Source of the DNA: an uncultured Lachnospiraceae bacterium
GTDB taxonomy: Bacteria > Bacillota > Clostridia > Lachnospirales > Lachnospiraceae
DNA length: 57,036 bases
NCBI GenBank assembly: GCA_946040795.1
Contig: CAMGCK010000003.1
Span: 1-57,036, forward strand
Direction of reading: 5' to 3'
Part shown: positions 33,176-42,997 of the stretch, one piece after another
Layout: each line of letters begins with the position of its first letter
How positions within the stretch are numbered: position 1 is the first letter of the stretch
Made by a program: the position numbers and the translations under genes
Notes under the pieces: model-generated
Database searches by the model: none
Told to the model about the DNA's origin: nothing
What the model saw: the letters and a program-made list of their open reading frames with translations, nothing else

Positions 33176-35152
33176 TCAATCGTTCAGGAATTTTCCCAGT
33201 TCCTTGATCTTCTCTCTCAGTTCAATAGCCGCCTCGAAGTTCAGATCCAGTGCAGCCTTCTTCATCTGCTTCTCCAGATTCTCAAGCAGCTTCTCCAGTT
33301 CCTTGCGATTCATGGACTCCGGATCCTTCTTCAACTGTACGCCGGCCGATTCCGCCTGCTTTGATATGCGGATCAGATCACGGACAGCCTTCTTAATGGT
33401 AGTCGGTGTGATCCCGTGCTCTTCGTTATATTTTTCCTGGATCGCGCGTCGACGGTTTGTTTCGCTGATAGCCTTGTTCATGGAATCCGTCATGGTATCG
33501 GCGTACATGATGACGTGGCCATTGGCGTTTCGAGCAGCACGGCCAACTGTCTGGATCAGCGATGTTTCCGAACGCAGGAACCCTTCCTTGTCTGCATCCA
33601 GGATCACAACCAGGGAAATCTCCGGAATATCCAGGCCTTCTCTAAGCAGGTTGATGCCAATCAGAACATCAAAGACATCCAGGCGCATGTCGCGGATGAT
33701 TTCCGCACGCTCCAGCGTATCAATGTCCGAATGCAGATAACGCACGCGAATACCCGCTTCTCGCAGATAGGTGGTCAGATCTTCCGCCATTTTCTTGGTC
33801 AGGGTGGTGATCAGGACTTTTTCCTTCTCTTTCACCGTTTTGCGGATCTCTCCGATCATGTCATCGATCTGTCCGTGAACCGGACGGATGTCGATCTTGG
33901 GGTCCAAGAGACCGGTGGGACGGATGACCTGTTCTGTCCGCAGGAGCTCATGGGCTTCTTCGTAGGGTCCCGGCGTAGCGGATACAAACATCATCTGATC
34001 GATCTTCTGCTCAAATTCCTCAAAGCACAGCGGACGATTGTCCATGGCGGAAGGCAGGCGGAAGCCGTAATCGATCAGCGTCTGCTTGCGGCGCAGATTA
34101 CCGTTGTACATACCGTTTAACTGCGGCAGAGACATGTGGCTCTCATCCACGATGATCAGAAAATCATCCGGGAAGTAATCGATCAGGGTATACGGAGGCG
34201 CACCTGCCGGAAGGCCGGTCAGATAGCGCGTATAGTTTTCAATGCCGGAACAGAATCCGGTCTCGCGCATCATTTCAATATCGAAGGTGGTGCGCTCCCG
34301 AATGCGCTGTGCTTCCACCAGCTTGTCTTCCTGGCGGAATTCCTTCACGCGTTCCTCCAGATCCGCTTCAATGGCTCTTGTCGCGTCCATCAGCTTCTGC
34401 TGTTCCACGACATAGTTGGATGTCGGGAAGAATGCGGCATGCTCCAACAGACACTGCACATTGCCGGTCAGCGGATCAAACTGGGAAATACGATCGATCT
34501 CATCGCCAAAAAATTCCACGCGGATGGCCACTTCACCCTGTTCTGCAGGGAAGATCTCCAGCACATCGCCGCGGACGCGGAAGGTTCCGCGATGGAAATC
34601 CATCTGTGCACGCTCGTACTGGTTATGGATCAGTTCACGAATGACCTCGTCACGGTCCTTGATCATGCCGGGGCGCAACGAAACCACCATGTTTTTATAA
34701 TCTACCGGGCTGCCCAGGCCGTAAATGCAGGAAACGGATGCCACAATGATGACATCACGGCGCTCACAGAGCGACATGGTCGCAGAGAGGCGCAGTTTGT
34801 CGATCTCGTCATTGATGGCTGAATCCTTTTCGATATATGTATCTGTGGACGGAATGTATGCCTCCGGCTGATAATAGTCGTAATAAGAAACAAAATACTC
34901 CACTGCGTTTTCCGGGAAAAACTCCTTCATTTCGCTGTAAAGCTGGCCGGCCAGTGTCTTATTGTGCGAAATGATCAGCGTGGGCTTCTGCAGTTTCTCG
35001 ATGACATTGGCCATGGTGAATGTCTTACCGGAGCCGGTGACGCCAAGAAGAGTCTGAAACTGATTGCCGGCGCGAAATCCGCGTACCAGGTCTTCAATCG
35101 CCTGCGGCTGATCACCCGTGGGCTTGTATTCCGAATGCAGCTTGAACTCCAT
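33176..35152 (-). CDS. uvrB: UvrB, excinuclease ABC subunit B
   Basis: A 658-residue DNA helicase-like repair protein. [12 protein letters not shown] (37-48) is the P-loop, DESH the helicase motif, and the C-terminal coil ([19 protein letters not shown]) the UvrC-binding domain. AAGGAG precedes the ATG at 35152, so the longer frame to 35284 is not used. It leads uvrA. The promoter region carries a LexA-like box (35232-35245), as expected for an SOS gene. Confidence 0.98.
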   Translation of the reverse strand: MEFKLHSEYKPTGDQPQAIEDLVRGFRAGNQFQTLLGVTGSGKTFTMANVIEKLQKPTLIISHNKTLAGQLYSEMKEFFPENAVEYFVSYYDYYQPEAYIPSTDTYIEKDSAINDEIDKLRLSATMSLCERRDVIIVASVSCIYGLGSPVDYKNMVVSLRPGMIKDRDEVIRELIHNQYERAQMDFHRGTFRVRGDVLEIFPAEQGEVAIRVEFFGDEIDRISQFDPLTGNVQCLLEHAAFFPTSNYVVEQQKLMDATRAIEADLEERVKEFRQEDKLVEAQRIRERTTFDIEMMRETGFCSGIENYTRYLTGLPAGAPPYTLIDYFPDDFLIIVDESHMSLPQLNGMYNGNLRRKQTLIDYGFRLPSAMDNRPLCFEEFEQKIDQMMFVSATPGPYEEAHELLRTEQVIRPTGLLDPKIDIRPVHGQIDDMIGEIRKTVKEKEKVLITTLTKKMAEDLTTYLREAGIRVRYLHSDIDTLERAEIIRDMRLDVFDVLIGINLLREGLDIPEISLVVILDADKEGFLRSETSLIQTVGRAARNANGHVIMYADTMTDSMNKAISETNRRRAIQEKYNEEHGITPTTIKKAVRDLIRISKQAESAGVQLKKDPESMNRKELEKLLENLEKQMKKAALDLNFEAAIELREKIKELGKFLND

Positions 35153-35195
35153 AACCAAACTCCTTTTCCCTCTCGCAAAATCATCGGACCCGTAT

Positions 35196-35245
35196 AGTAT
35201 ACCACAGATTCTTTTAATTGTATACGGAAATCGAACATAAGTTTT
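35196..35245 (-). promoter_or_regulatory. Promoter of uvrB with an SOS (LexA/DinR-like) box
   Basis: On the minus strand TATACA (35219-35224), 17 bp and TATACT (35196-35201) form a promoter about 45 bp before uvrB. CGAACATAAGTTTT (35232-35245) matches the Bacillus-type SOS consensus CGAACRNRYGTTYC at 12 of 14 positions and lies just upstream of the -35 box. Moderate confidence, because two positions differ. Confidence 0.55.
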
Positions 35246-35263
35246 GTGACGGCGGGTGACAGC

Positions 35264-35383
35264 GGGGACGTTTCTTTTTGTCAACTGTTTCGTTTTTGCC
35301 GTAAAAGTTGACAGAATGAAACGTCCCCAATGTCATCCCCAATGTCATCAAAGTTGACAGAATGAAACGTCCCCAGTGTCATC
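35264..35383. repeat. GGGGACG/TTGTCAACT inverted repeat plus a second half copy
   Basis: GGGGACGTTTC...TTGTCAACT (35264-35286) and its near-exact inverse AGTTGAC...GAAACGTCCCC (35306-35328) are 23-bp arms with two mismatches and a 19-nt loop. A further direct copy of the right arm follows at 35350-35374. Related pieces occur at 15501-15531 and 21311-21357. It is a REP-like dispersed element in an intergenic gap. Confidence 0.75.
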
Positions 35384-35394
35384 ATCACAAAAAA

Positions 35395-35421
35395 GGCACC
35401 GCGGAAGCACTCCGCGGCACC
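35395..35421 (-). terminator. Terminator of the ctpA-like gene
   Basis: GGCACCGCGG (35395-35404) and CCGCGGCACC (35412-35421) form a stem read on the minus strand (with two G-U pairs) followed by six T residues. It lies just past the stop codon of the gene ending at 35430. Confidence 0.85.
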
Positions 35422-35429
35422 TGTCCATG

Positions 35430-36674
35430 TTAATTCATTTGTTTCAGAAGGATCGCTTTCGCTGCTTCCAGCTGTTCGTCTCCTTCTTTTTCAAGGTCAT
35501 TTTCCACGACCTCGTCCGGCGTAATACCCACGCCGTGGATGCACACACCCTTGGGGGTAAAGTATCGAGAAACCGTAACTTTGACTGCACTGCCATCGCC
35601 TAGTGCCATGATGGTCTGCACAATGCCCTTGCCAAAGGTCTGCGTACCGACGATCGTTGCCTTACCGTAGTCCTGAAGCGCTCCGGTAAAAATTTCAGAC
35701 GCAGATGCGGAATTTCCGTTGACCAGTACGACCATGGGAACATCCAGCATACAGGCTTTGTCTGAATAATACTGATCGCCCTTGCCGTCGCGGTCCTCCG
35801 TGTAGGTAATGATCCCCTCCGGAAGCAGCGCGTCCAGAATATCACAGACGGAAGTCAGCAGGCCGCCGCCGTTATCACGAATATCCACGATCAGGCTCTT
35901 CATGTTCTGATCCTTCAAATCATTGAACGCATCCATGAACTGATGGTAGGTGACTTCGTCAAAGGAAGACATTTCAATGTAGCCGATGCCATCGTCCAGC
36001 ATCTCATACGCGATCGTCTCAATCTCGACCTTGCGTCGCGTAAGCGTCATATCTATGTATTCATTCGTAGAGGGGCGATACACGGTCACATCCACTGTGG
36101 TTCCTTCATCACCCTTGATCTTTGTCACGACCAGATTCAGGTCCACGCCAGTCACTTCTTCACCGGCCACTTTATACAGAATATCTTCTGCCCGCATGCC
36201 GGCTTCCCAGCCCGGCGCATTGACATAGGGGCGGACGATGGTGATCACGCCCGTTGACGCGTTCTGCTGCACCACGACACCAATACCACAGTAAACGCCC
36301 GATGTGGACTCCATCAGCGATTGATATTCCTCATCTGTATAGTAGACCGTATACGGATCTCCATAAGAATCCACATAGCCCTTGATCAGGCCGGTCTGCG
36401 TATCCACATCCTGATCAAACAGATAGTAGCTGCTGATCTTCTGGCGGATCTTGATCAGCTTCTGCGCGGTCTCATCGGTAATAATATCGCCAAGTCCCTG
36501 TGTACTTTTCCCGCGGCCGGCAGCCATCATGATGAGCGCCGCAAAAGCCGCGCCGATAATCATGCCAAGGAACAGGAAGAGGCCCCTTCCGGAGCCTTCC
36601 TTCTTTCCTGTGACGACGATCATGTCATCGTTTTCTGTATTTTCAATCATTTCATTATTTTCTGAATTGTCCAT
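35430..36674 (-). CDS. C-terminal processing protease (S41, CtpA-like)
   Basis: A 414-residue membrane-anchored serine protease. An N-terminal segment at about 31-52 (GLFLFLGMIIGAAFAALIMM) anchors it, a PDZ domain follows (about 120-205), and the S41 catalytic core has the Ser in NSASASEIF (321-329) and Lys349 in TFGKGIVQ. It should trim envelope proteins outside the membrane, as do CtpA/CtpB proteases. It follows the CdaR/PucR-like gene directly (1 bp apart), so they are one operon, and it ends at a terminator. Confidence 0.9.
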   Translation of the reverse strand: MDNSENNEMIENTENDDMIVVTGKKEGSGRGLFLFLGMIIGAAFAALIMMAAGRGKSTQGLGDIITDETAQKLIKIRQKISSYYLFDQDVDTQTGLIKGYVDSYGDPYTVYYTDEEYQSLMESTSGVYCGIGVVVQQNASTGVITIVRPYVNAPGWEAGMRAEDILYKVAGEEVTGVDLNLVVTKIKGDEGTTVDVTVYRPSTNEYIDMTLTRRKVEIETIAYEMLDDGIGYIEMSSFDEVTYHQFMDAFNDLKDQNMKSLIVDIRDNGGGLLTSVCDILDALLPEGIITYTEDRDGKGDQYYSDKACMLDVPMVVLVNGNSASASEIFTGALQDYGKATIVGTQTFGKGIVQTIMALGDGSAVKVTVSRYFTPKGVCIHGVGITPDEVVENDLEKEGDEQLEAAKAILLKQMN

Positions 36675-36675
36675 T

Positions 36676-37755
36676 TTACTCCTGATTTTCCATATAACGC
36701 ATGTATTTTACAACCATGAGCGCGATCTTAAAGGTGATCGCGTCATCAAATACGCGCAGATCAAGGCCGGTATTCTTCTGCAGCTTATCCAGACGATATA
36801 CCAGCGTATTTCTGTGGATATAAAGCTGTCTGGAAGTCTCTGAGACGTTCAGGCTGTTCTCAAAAAACTGGTTGATGGTCGTCAGCGTTTCCTCGTCAAA
36901 ATTCTCCGGTGACTGGCCCTTGAAGATTTCCTCAATAAACATGCGGCACATCGGAATGGGAAGCTGATAGATCAGACGGCCGATGCCGAGGCTTGCATAC
37001 GCAACCACGTTCTGCTCGGAGCTGAAGATCTTACCTACGCTGAGGGCAAGCTTGGCTTCTTTATAAGAGTTTGAAACCTTGCGGATCTCATCGGCCACAT
37101 TACCATAGGCTACACGCACCTGGCTCATGGCCTCGGTGTTCAGCATGTCCGCGATGGTGACTGCCATCTGCTTCATTTCCGCTTCACCCTCATCTTCCGC
37201 CAGCTCGTGAACCATGATGATGTTGTTTTCATCGATAGCGGCAATGAAATCGTTTTCATTTTCCGCGAACATGGAGCGAACCGTCTCCAGCGCACTGGTA
37301 TCTTCTTTGTGCTTGGTCTCCACAAGGTATGCCACACGTCTTGCGCGCGGGTCGATGTGAAGGCGCTTTGTCCAGTTATAGATATCCACAAGAAGCAGGT
37401 TGTCCAGCAACAGATTCTTAATAAAGTTGTCCTTATCATACCGTTCCTGATGTGCTGCAAGAGAAGTCTCCAGCTGAAGCACTGCCAGTTTACCGATCAT
37501 CAGCGCCTGGTCATTCTTCGGAGCGGCCACAATGAACTCAAGGCGGTTGCCGTCATTGACACGGAAATAGTATTTGCCTTCGTACTCCTGAACATCCTGG
37601 TTACTCAGGAATTTCAGGATACCGGCGCTTTCATCACTCTTGCGTGCATCATTGACATCGATCACGGAACCATCGACTGTATACACCACTAACTGCACAC
37701 CGGAAATATCGCTGATCTTGCGAAGTACATCCACTACCATCTGGTTTGATACCAT
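36676..37755 (-). CDS. CdaR/PucR-type transcriptional regulator
   Basis: A 359-residue cytoplasmic regulator. The C-terminal helix-turn-helix (about residues 310-345, SETSRQLYIHRNTLVYRL) is the PucR/CdaR HTH typical of sugar-diacid and purine-type regulators. An N-terminal signal domain precedes it. The start has GAGGATAAACGC before the ATG. It sits 1 bp before ctpA and directly downstream of the sugar ATPase gene (37910-39010), although a terminator (37858-37888) separates the two. It may regulate carbohydrate genes, but no target is shown by the sequence. Confidence 0.82.
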   Translation of the reverse strand: MVSNQMVVDVLRKISDISGVQLVVYTVDGSVIDVNDARKSDESAGILKFLSNQDVQEYEGKYYFRVNDGNRLEFIVAAPKNDQALMIGKLAVLQLETSLAAHQERYDKDNFIKNLLLDNLLLVDIYNWTKRLHIDPRARRVAYLVETKHKEDTSALETVRSMFAENENDFIAAIDENNIIMVHELAEDEGEAEMKQMAVTIADMLNTEAMSQVRVAYGNVADEIRKVSNSYKEAKLALSVGKIFSSEQNVVAYASLGIGRLIYQLPIPMCRMFIEEIFKGQSPENFDEETLTTINQFFENSLNVSETSRQLYIHRNTLVYRLDKLQKNTGLDLRVFDDAITFKIALMVVKYMRYMENQE

Positions 37756-37857
37756 GCGTTTATCCTCACTTCTTTAGCTTTCCATATTCAATCTGCCGAT
37801 TGATTTGCATAAAACGACTAATACTAGGATTTTACAACAAAAAATTTAAAAAGAAAA

Positions 37858-37888
37858 GAGGGAATGTGTGAAAATCACACATTCCCTC
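37858..37888 (-). terminator. Terminator of the MsmK-like ATPase gene
   Basis: GAGGGAATGTGTGA (37858-37871) pairs with TCACACATTCCCTC (37875-37888), followed on the minus strand by TTTTCTTTTT. It lies about 20 bp after the ATPase stop at 37910. Confidence 0.9.
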
Positions 37889-37909
37889 CTGGAATCTACA
37901 GATTCAAAA

Positions 37910-39010
37910 TTAGAACAGAGCAACCTCAGTCTCTACATCGAATGCATGGATGTGATCCATATCGATGGACAGGGTAACTTCAGAATCCGTTCTAGCGGTG
38001 GTATCCGGATCGACACGAGCGGTAACAGATACGTCACCAAGATCGAAGTACAGGAATACTTCAGCACCAAGAAGCTCGTATACACGAACAACTGAATGCA
38101 GGGTGTTCGGGGTACCGGCTGCAACTTCTTCCAGATCTTCCGGACGGAAGCCGAAGCAAACCTTCTTACCAACGTAACCGCCGTTCTTGATGATGGCAGC
38201 CTTGTCAGCCGGGATAACGATCTTAGAACCATCAGGCATAACGAACGCAACACTGTCGCCAGAAGCTTCAACATCAACATCGATGAGGTTCATCTGCGGA
38301 GAGCCGATGAAGCCTGCAACGAACTTGTTGCACGGAGCAGAGTACAGTACGTTCGGGCTGTCAACCTGCTGGATGATACCATCCTTCAGAACTACGATAC
38401 GGGTACCAAGGGTCATAGCCTCGGTCTGGTCATGAGTAACGTAGATGATGGTGGTACCTAAACGCTGATGCAGCTTGGAGATCTCAATTCTCATCTGAAC
38501 ACGAAGCTTAGCATCCAGGTTGGAGAGCGGCTCATCCATCAGGAATACCTTCGGGTTACGAACGATTGCACGACCCATTGCTACACGCTGTCTCTGACCA
38601 CCGGACAGAGCCTTCGGCTTACGATCAAGGAGCTGCTCGATACCAAGGATCTTAGCTGCCTCATGAACCTGCTTGTCGATTTCAGCCTTCGGAACCTTGC
38701 GGAGCTTTAAGCCGAATGCCATATTGTCATATACAGACATATGCGGATACAGAGCGTAGTTCTGGAATACCATGGCGATATCTCTATCCTTGGGTTCTAC
38801 GTCGTTAACGAGTTTGTCGCCGATGTAGCACTCACCACTGGAGATTTCCTCAAGACCTGCGATCATACGAAGGGTGGTGGACTTACCACAACCAGACGGA
38901 CCTACGAAGATGATGAACTCCTTGTCTGCAATTTCAAGGTTGAAATCCTTAACAGCTACGAAACCGTTAGAATACACCTTGCTGATGTTTCTTAAAGATA
39001 AACCTGCCAT
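37910..39010 (-). CDS. ugpC: Sugar ABC transporter ATPase, MsmK/UgpC type
   Basis: A 366-residue ATP-binding subunit. GPSGCGKSTT (Walker A), LSGGQRQRVAMG (ABC signature), DEPLSNLDAKLR (Walker B and D-loop), VTHDQTEAM (H-loop) and a C-terminal TOBE domain are all present. MsmK-type ATPases energise several sugar importers at once. The two importers at 4922-8592 and 15609-19763 have no ATPase of their own, so this protein is the obvious shared motor, but that is inference. AGGAGG precedes the start. The gene appears to be transcribed alone. Confidence 0.93.
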   Translation of the reverse strand: MAGLSLRNISKVYSNGFVAVKDFNLEIADKEFIIFVGPSGCGKSTTLRMIAGLEEISSGECYIGDKLVNDVEPKDRDIAMVFQNYALYPHMSVYDNMAFGLKLRKVPKAEIDKQVHEAAKILGIEQLLDRKPKALSGGQRQRVAMGRAIVRNPKVFLMDEPLSNLDAKLRVQMRIEISKLHQRLGTTIIYVTHDQTEAMTLGTRIVVLKDGIIQQVDSPNVLYSAPCNKFVAGFIGSPQMNLIDVDVEASGDSVAFVMPDGSKIVIPADKAAIIKNGGYVGKKVCFGFRPEDLEEVAAGTPNTLHSVVRVYELLGAEVFLYFDLGDVSVTARVDPDTTARTDSEVTLSIDMDHIHAFDVETEVALF

Positions 39011-39117
39011 ATTATTTCCTCCTATATGGGCAACTTTGATTTCTACAGTAATAATACTCTTTTCGATTCAAAATATCCATATCACGAATAGCCAAATATT
39101 GAGAACCCATTTTAGCA

Positions 39118-39147
39118 ATAATAAACAACGAAAAAAATAGTGTCCAA
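39118..39147 (-). promoter_or_regulatory. Possible promoter of the MsmK-like gene
   Basis: On the minus strand TTGGAC (39142-39147), 18 bp and TATTAT (39118-39123) lie about 110 bp before the start codon at 39010. The gap 39011-39206 otherwise shows nothing recognisable. Confidence 0.4.
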
Positions 39148-39206
39148 AAGAAAATTCCATTTATTGTGTATTTTGCCAATACGTGATTTCAGGTACTTTA
39201 AACCCT

Positions 39207-40475
39207 TTATTCCTCCGGATCCTCGCCATACACCTCATCATTGAAATTCTTGATCGTGGCCGCGTAATCCAGGACAATGTATTCATTATCAAAATGATAC
39301 ATATTCTCATAGGGAATGCGCTGCTGTACAAATTCGAAATTGATCAGCGTCGGCAGTTCCGATATGATTTCAAGAAGATCGGTTCTGGAAAAATCATGTG
39401 TAATGTGGGGAAGGCAGGCATACGCCGCCTGCGCAAGATTTCCCACTCCGCCGCTTCTGGCTTTGTCGATAATGGCAAGAAGGACTTCCTTCTGACGCTG
39501 CACACGGCCAAAGTCCGAGCCTCCGGAAGAGCGGTCTCTGGAATGACGCAGAGCCAGTCTGCCATCCAGATGCATGATCTGATCTTCTTCAATGTCGATC
39601 TTCATAAATTTGGCTTCCTGCACGGTGATCATCATGTCCACACCGCCCAGTGCATCGATGACCTGTTTCATGGCCTCAAAATCCACCATGGCATAGTTTT
39701 CAATATCGATCATGAAATTCTCTTCCACCGTCTGGACCAGAAGCTCCGGTCCGCTGATGGCACATGCGGAATTGATCTTGGTCACGCCGCGGCCCGGAAC
39801 ATTGGCTGCGGTATCCCGCATGATGGAAGTCAGATAAATTTTTTTCTTCTCATAATTAATGGAGCAGACAATGATTGCATCGGAATTGCCGATCCCCCAG
39901 CTGCTCTGATCCGTACCGATGAGAAGAATGTTGCGCACACCCTCCTGCCGTACCCGCTCCGCTTCCATGGAGGCTTTCTTGTCTTCCGCCTCCTTCAGCT
40001 TTTCTGCCAGGGATTCCTCAATGGAGGCATGAATGGACTCCTTTGCTGCCGCCTGTTCACTGGCGAGCTCGGCCGCGAGGTCCTCATCCGCTGTTTCCAG
40101 CGTTTCCATGGCTTCGCTCATGACGATCGTCTCATCCTTGTCCCGGTAATTGGAACGATTGAACAGCGCATTATATCCGATCACCAGTGCCAGCACCGCA
40201 ATCAACGCGAGGCCCAATACAGAACCACCTGCAATCAGAAGAAGCTTTGCCCACTTGGGAAGCTTCTTCTTTTCATCTGCGACCGCGGATTCCACCACAT
40301 ACATTTCACCCTCGGGAAGTTCTTCTGTATCCGGCTCCTTTTCTTCCGTTATTTCAGGTTGACGCGCGCTTTCCTCTAAAACAGTTTCAGCTGCGGCTTC
40401 CGCCGCAGCTTCTTCTGCCTGTGTATTCGGTTTATTTTCGGGAATCACTTCCGATACATTCTTCTCAGGATCCAC
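39207..40475 (-). CDS. LytR-CpsA-Psr (LCP) family protein
   Basis: A 422-residue cell-envelope protein. A long acidic cytoplasmic N-terminus is followed by one transmembrane segment (about 78-100) and an extracellular LCP domain (NILLIGTDQSSW, then TSIMRDTAANVPGRG and KINSAC). LCP enzymes attach teichoic-acid or other anionic polymers to peptidoglycan. The start codon is GTG (40473-40475 on the plus strand reads CAC), with AGGAG six bases upstream. It lies 18 bp after the glycogen phosphorylase stop, so it may share that transcript. Confidence 0.88.
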   Translation of the reverse strand: MDPEKNVSEVIPENKPNTQAEEAAAEAAAETVLEESARQPEITEEKEPDTEELPEGEMYVVESAVADEKKKLPKWAKLLLIAGGSVLGLALIAVLALVIGYNALFNRSNYRDKDETIVMSEAMETLETADEDLAAELASEQAAAKESIHASIEESLAEKLKEAEDKKASMEAERVRQEGVRNILLIGTDQSSWGIGNSDAIIVCSINYEKKKIYLTSIMRDTAANVPGRGVTKINSACAISGPELLVQTVEENFMIDIENYAMVDFEAMKQVIDALGGVDMMITVQEAKFMKIDIEEDQIMHLDGRLALRHSRDRSSGGSDFGRVQRQKEVLLAIIDKARSGGVGNLAQAAYACLPHITHDFSRTDLLEIISELPTLINFEFVQQRIPYENMYHFDNEYIVLDYAATIKNFNDEVYGEDPEE

Positions 40476-40493
40476 AGTTATCTCCTAAAAAAA

Positions 40494-42953
40494 TTACATT
40501 TCAATGTGATCCAGCTTCCAGATCTCATCCACATACTCTTCAATGGTGCGGTCTGAAGAGAATTTGCCGGAACGGCAGGTCTGCAGCATGGCCATACGCG
40601 CCCACTTGCTGCGATCCTTATACGCTTCATTTACACGCATCTGAGCCTCATGATAGGACATGAAATCCTTCAGGATGAAATAAGTATCAGCTTTTCCGTA
40701 GTAGTTGGTCAGCAGACTGTTGTACAGTTCGCGGAACAGTTCCGGATCATCCGGAGAATATGTACCGTTGATCAGCTGCATCAGAACGTCTCTCAGCTCA
40801 TCATTGGATGCAAAAATGTTTTCCGGATAATAGCCGCCATTCTTCTCGTAGTTGATAACTTCGTCAGAAGAAAGACCGAAGATGAAAGCATTCTCTTCGC
40901 CGACCTCCTCCACGATCTCCACGTTCGCACCGTCCATCGTACCGATGGTCGGAGCACCGTTCAGCATGAACTTCATGTTGCCGGTACCGGAAGCTTCCTT
41001 GGAAGCAGTAGAGATCTGCTCGGAAACATCCGCTGCAGCAAAGATGATCTCGGCATTGGATACCTTGTAATCCTCGATGAAGACGACCTTGATCTTGCCG
41101 TGGATGGAAGCATCGTTGTTGATGACATCCGCAACGGAGTTAATGAGCTTGATGGTCAGCTTGGCACGTGCGTAACCTGCGGCGGCCTTTGCGCCGAAGA
41201 TAAACGTACGCGGATAGAAGTTTTCAGCAAATTCAGCATTGTTCTTGATCTTATTGTACAGGTACATGACATGCAGGATGTTCAGCAGCTGACGCTTGTA
41301 CTCATGCAGACGCTTGACCTGGACATCATACATGGAGAACGGATCAATATCGATATTGTTGTGCTCCTTGACGTACCTTGCAAGACGGATCTTGTTCTCA
41401 TACTTGATCTGCATGAACTCACGCTGAGCCTGCGGATCGTCGATGTACTTCTCCAGCTTTTCCATCTGGGACAAGTCCGTGAGCCAGCCGTCGCCGATCT
41501 TTTCCGTTACCCAGTCTGCCAGAAGCGGATTGCCGTGACGGAGGAAACGACGCTGAGTGATACCATTGGTCATGTTATGGAACTTTTCAGGCCACATTTC
41601 GTAGAAGTCCTTCAGTTCCTGATTTTTCAGAATTTCCGTATGCAGGCGTGCAACACCATTGACGGAGTAAGAACCGACGATTGCCAGGTAAGCCATGCGC
41701 ACCTGACCGTTGTACAGGATCGCCATGCGGTCCACCTTGGACTCGTCGTTCGGATACTTTGCGCGGATGTCTGCCACAAAGCGGCGGTTGATCTCTTCGA
41801 TGATCTTATAAACACGCGGAAGCAGACGCTCGAACAGATCGATGGGCCATTTCTCCAGTGCCTCGGACATGATGGTATGATTCGTATATGCGCAGCAATG
41901 CGTAACGATGTTCCAGGCCTCATCCCACTCGTAATTCTCCACATCCATCAGAAGCCGCATCAGTTCTGCGACAGTCATGGACGGATGGGTATCGTTCATC
42001 TGGAAAACGACCTTATTTTCAAAGTTTTTAAGAGAACCGTTGTGCGTTTCCTTGTACTTCTTGATGGCCGTCTGCAGAGAAGCGGAAATGAAGAAGTACT
42101 GCTGCTTCAGACGCAGTTCCTTACCGGCAGTATGATTGTCGTTCGGGTACAGGACCTCAACGATGTTCTTTGCCAGATTCTCCTGCTCAATGGCCTTGGC
42201 ATAATCACCGCGGTCAAAAGAGTCCAGATTGAATGTATTGATGGGCTCTGCATCCCAGATGCGGAGCGTGTTGACGATGCCGTTGTTGTAACCGACGATG
42301 GGAAGATCGTACGGAACAGCCAGCACCGAACCGTAATCGGACAGGTCGTAGTGATTTCTGCCGTTTTCATCCGTGGTCATGGTCATGCGGCCGCCAAACT
42401 TGACTTCGCATGCATATTCCGGACGGCGGATCTCAAACGGGTTGCCGTTCTTTAACCAGTTATCCGGCTTTTCAACCTGATAACCGTTCTGAATGCGCTG
42501 TGCAAACATACCGTACTTGTAACGGATGCCGCAACCGTACGCGCCGTAGCCCAGCGTTGCCAGAGAATCCAGGAAGCAGGCTGCCAGACGGCCCAGACCA
42601 CCGTTGCCGAGTGCCGGATCCGGTTCACGGTCCTCCAGTGCGTTCAGGTCAAAGCCCATCTCGTCCAGTGCTTCACGAATCGTATCATCGGCGCAGATAT
42701 TGATGATCATGTTGCCGAGCGCACGTCCCATCAGGAATTCCATGGACATGTAGTACAGGATCTTTACATCCTGCTTTTCATATGCTTTATGTGTGTCGAT
42801 CCAGGCGTCGATGATGTCTTCCTTAACGGTAAGGGAAACAGCCTGAAACATCTGTTCCTGCGTAGCGTCTTCAATGGTCGTACGGAACATCCGCTTGACA
42901 TTGTGCTTTACGCTCTCCTTAAATTCTTCTTTGTCGATAACGTTATAATTCAT
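40494..42953 (-). CDS. glgP: Glycogen/starch/alpha-glucan phosphorylase
   Basis: An 819-residue phosphorylase of normal length. GLGRLAACFLDSLATLGY in the N-terminal half and KEASGTGNMKFMLNGAPTIG with the pyridoxal-phosphate lysine in the C-terminal half identify the GT35 family. It releases glucose 1-phosphate from stored glycogen or imported maltodextrins in the cytoplasm. GAGGAGGAG lies just before the ATG at 42953. It follows ileS by 44 bp and precedes the LCP gene. The glycogen synthesis subunits are at 53872-56270. Confidence 0.96.
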   Translation of the reverse strand: MNYNVIDKEEFKESVKHNVKRMFRTTIEDATQEQMFQAVSLTVKEDIIDAWIDTHKAYEKQDVKILYYMSMEFLMGRALGNMIINICADDTIREALDEMGFDLNALEDREPDPALGNGGLGRLAACFLDSLATLGYGAYGCGIRYKYGMFAQRIQNGYQVEKPDNWLKNGNPFEIRRPEYACEVKFGGRMTMTTDENGRNHYDLSDYGSVLAVPYDLPIVGYNNGIVNTLRIWDAEPINTFNLDSFDRGDYAKAIEQENLAKNIVEVLYPNDNHTAGKELRLKQQYFFISASLQTAIKKYKETHNGSLKNFENKVVFQMNDTHPSMTVAELMRLLMDVENYEWDEAWNIVTHCCAYTNHTIMSEALEKWPIDLFERLLPRVYKIIEEINRRFVADIRAKYPNDESKVDRMAILYNGQVRMAYLAIVGSYSVNGVARLHTEILKNQELKDFYEMWPEKFHNMTNGITQRRFLRHGNPLLADWVTEKIGDGWLTDLSQMEKLEKYIDDPQAQREFMQIKYENKIRLARYVKEHNNIDIDPFSMYDVQVKRLHEYKRQLLNILHVMYLYNKIKNNAEFAENFYPRTFIFGAKAAAGYARAKLTIKLINSVADVINNDASIHGKIKVVFIEDYKVSNAEIIFAAADVSEQISTASKEASGTGNMKFMLNGAPTIGTMDGANVEIVEEVGEENAFIFGLSSDEVINYEKNGGYYPENIFASNDELRDVLMQLINGTYSPDDPELFRELYNSLLTNYYGKADTYFILKDFMSYHEAQMRVNEAYKDRSKWARMAMLQTCRSGKFSSDRTIEEYVDEIWKLDHIEM

Positions 42954-42967
42954 ACTCCTCCTCGGCC

Positions 42968-42992
42968 GCCGCGGCTCTTTTCAGCCGTCGGC
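42968..42992. other. Short GC-rich hairpin between ileS and glgP
   Basis: GCCGCGGCT (42968-42976) and AGCCGTCGGC (42983-42992) form a 9-bp stem with one bulge. It has no T run on the minus strand. It may lower translation of glgP or stabilise the message. This is a weak call. Confidence 0.3.
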
Positions 42993-42997
42993 ATCAG

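Noticed and set aside
42968..42992. A terminator between ileS and glgP.
   Set aside because: The hairpin has no T run on the minus strand, so read-through into glgP is expected.
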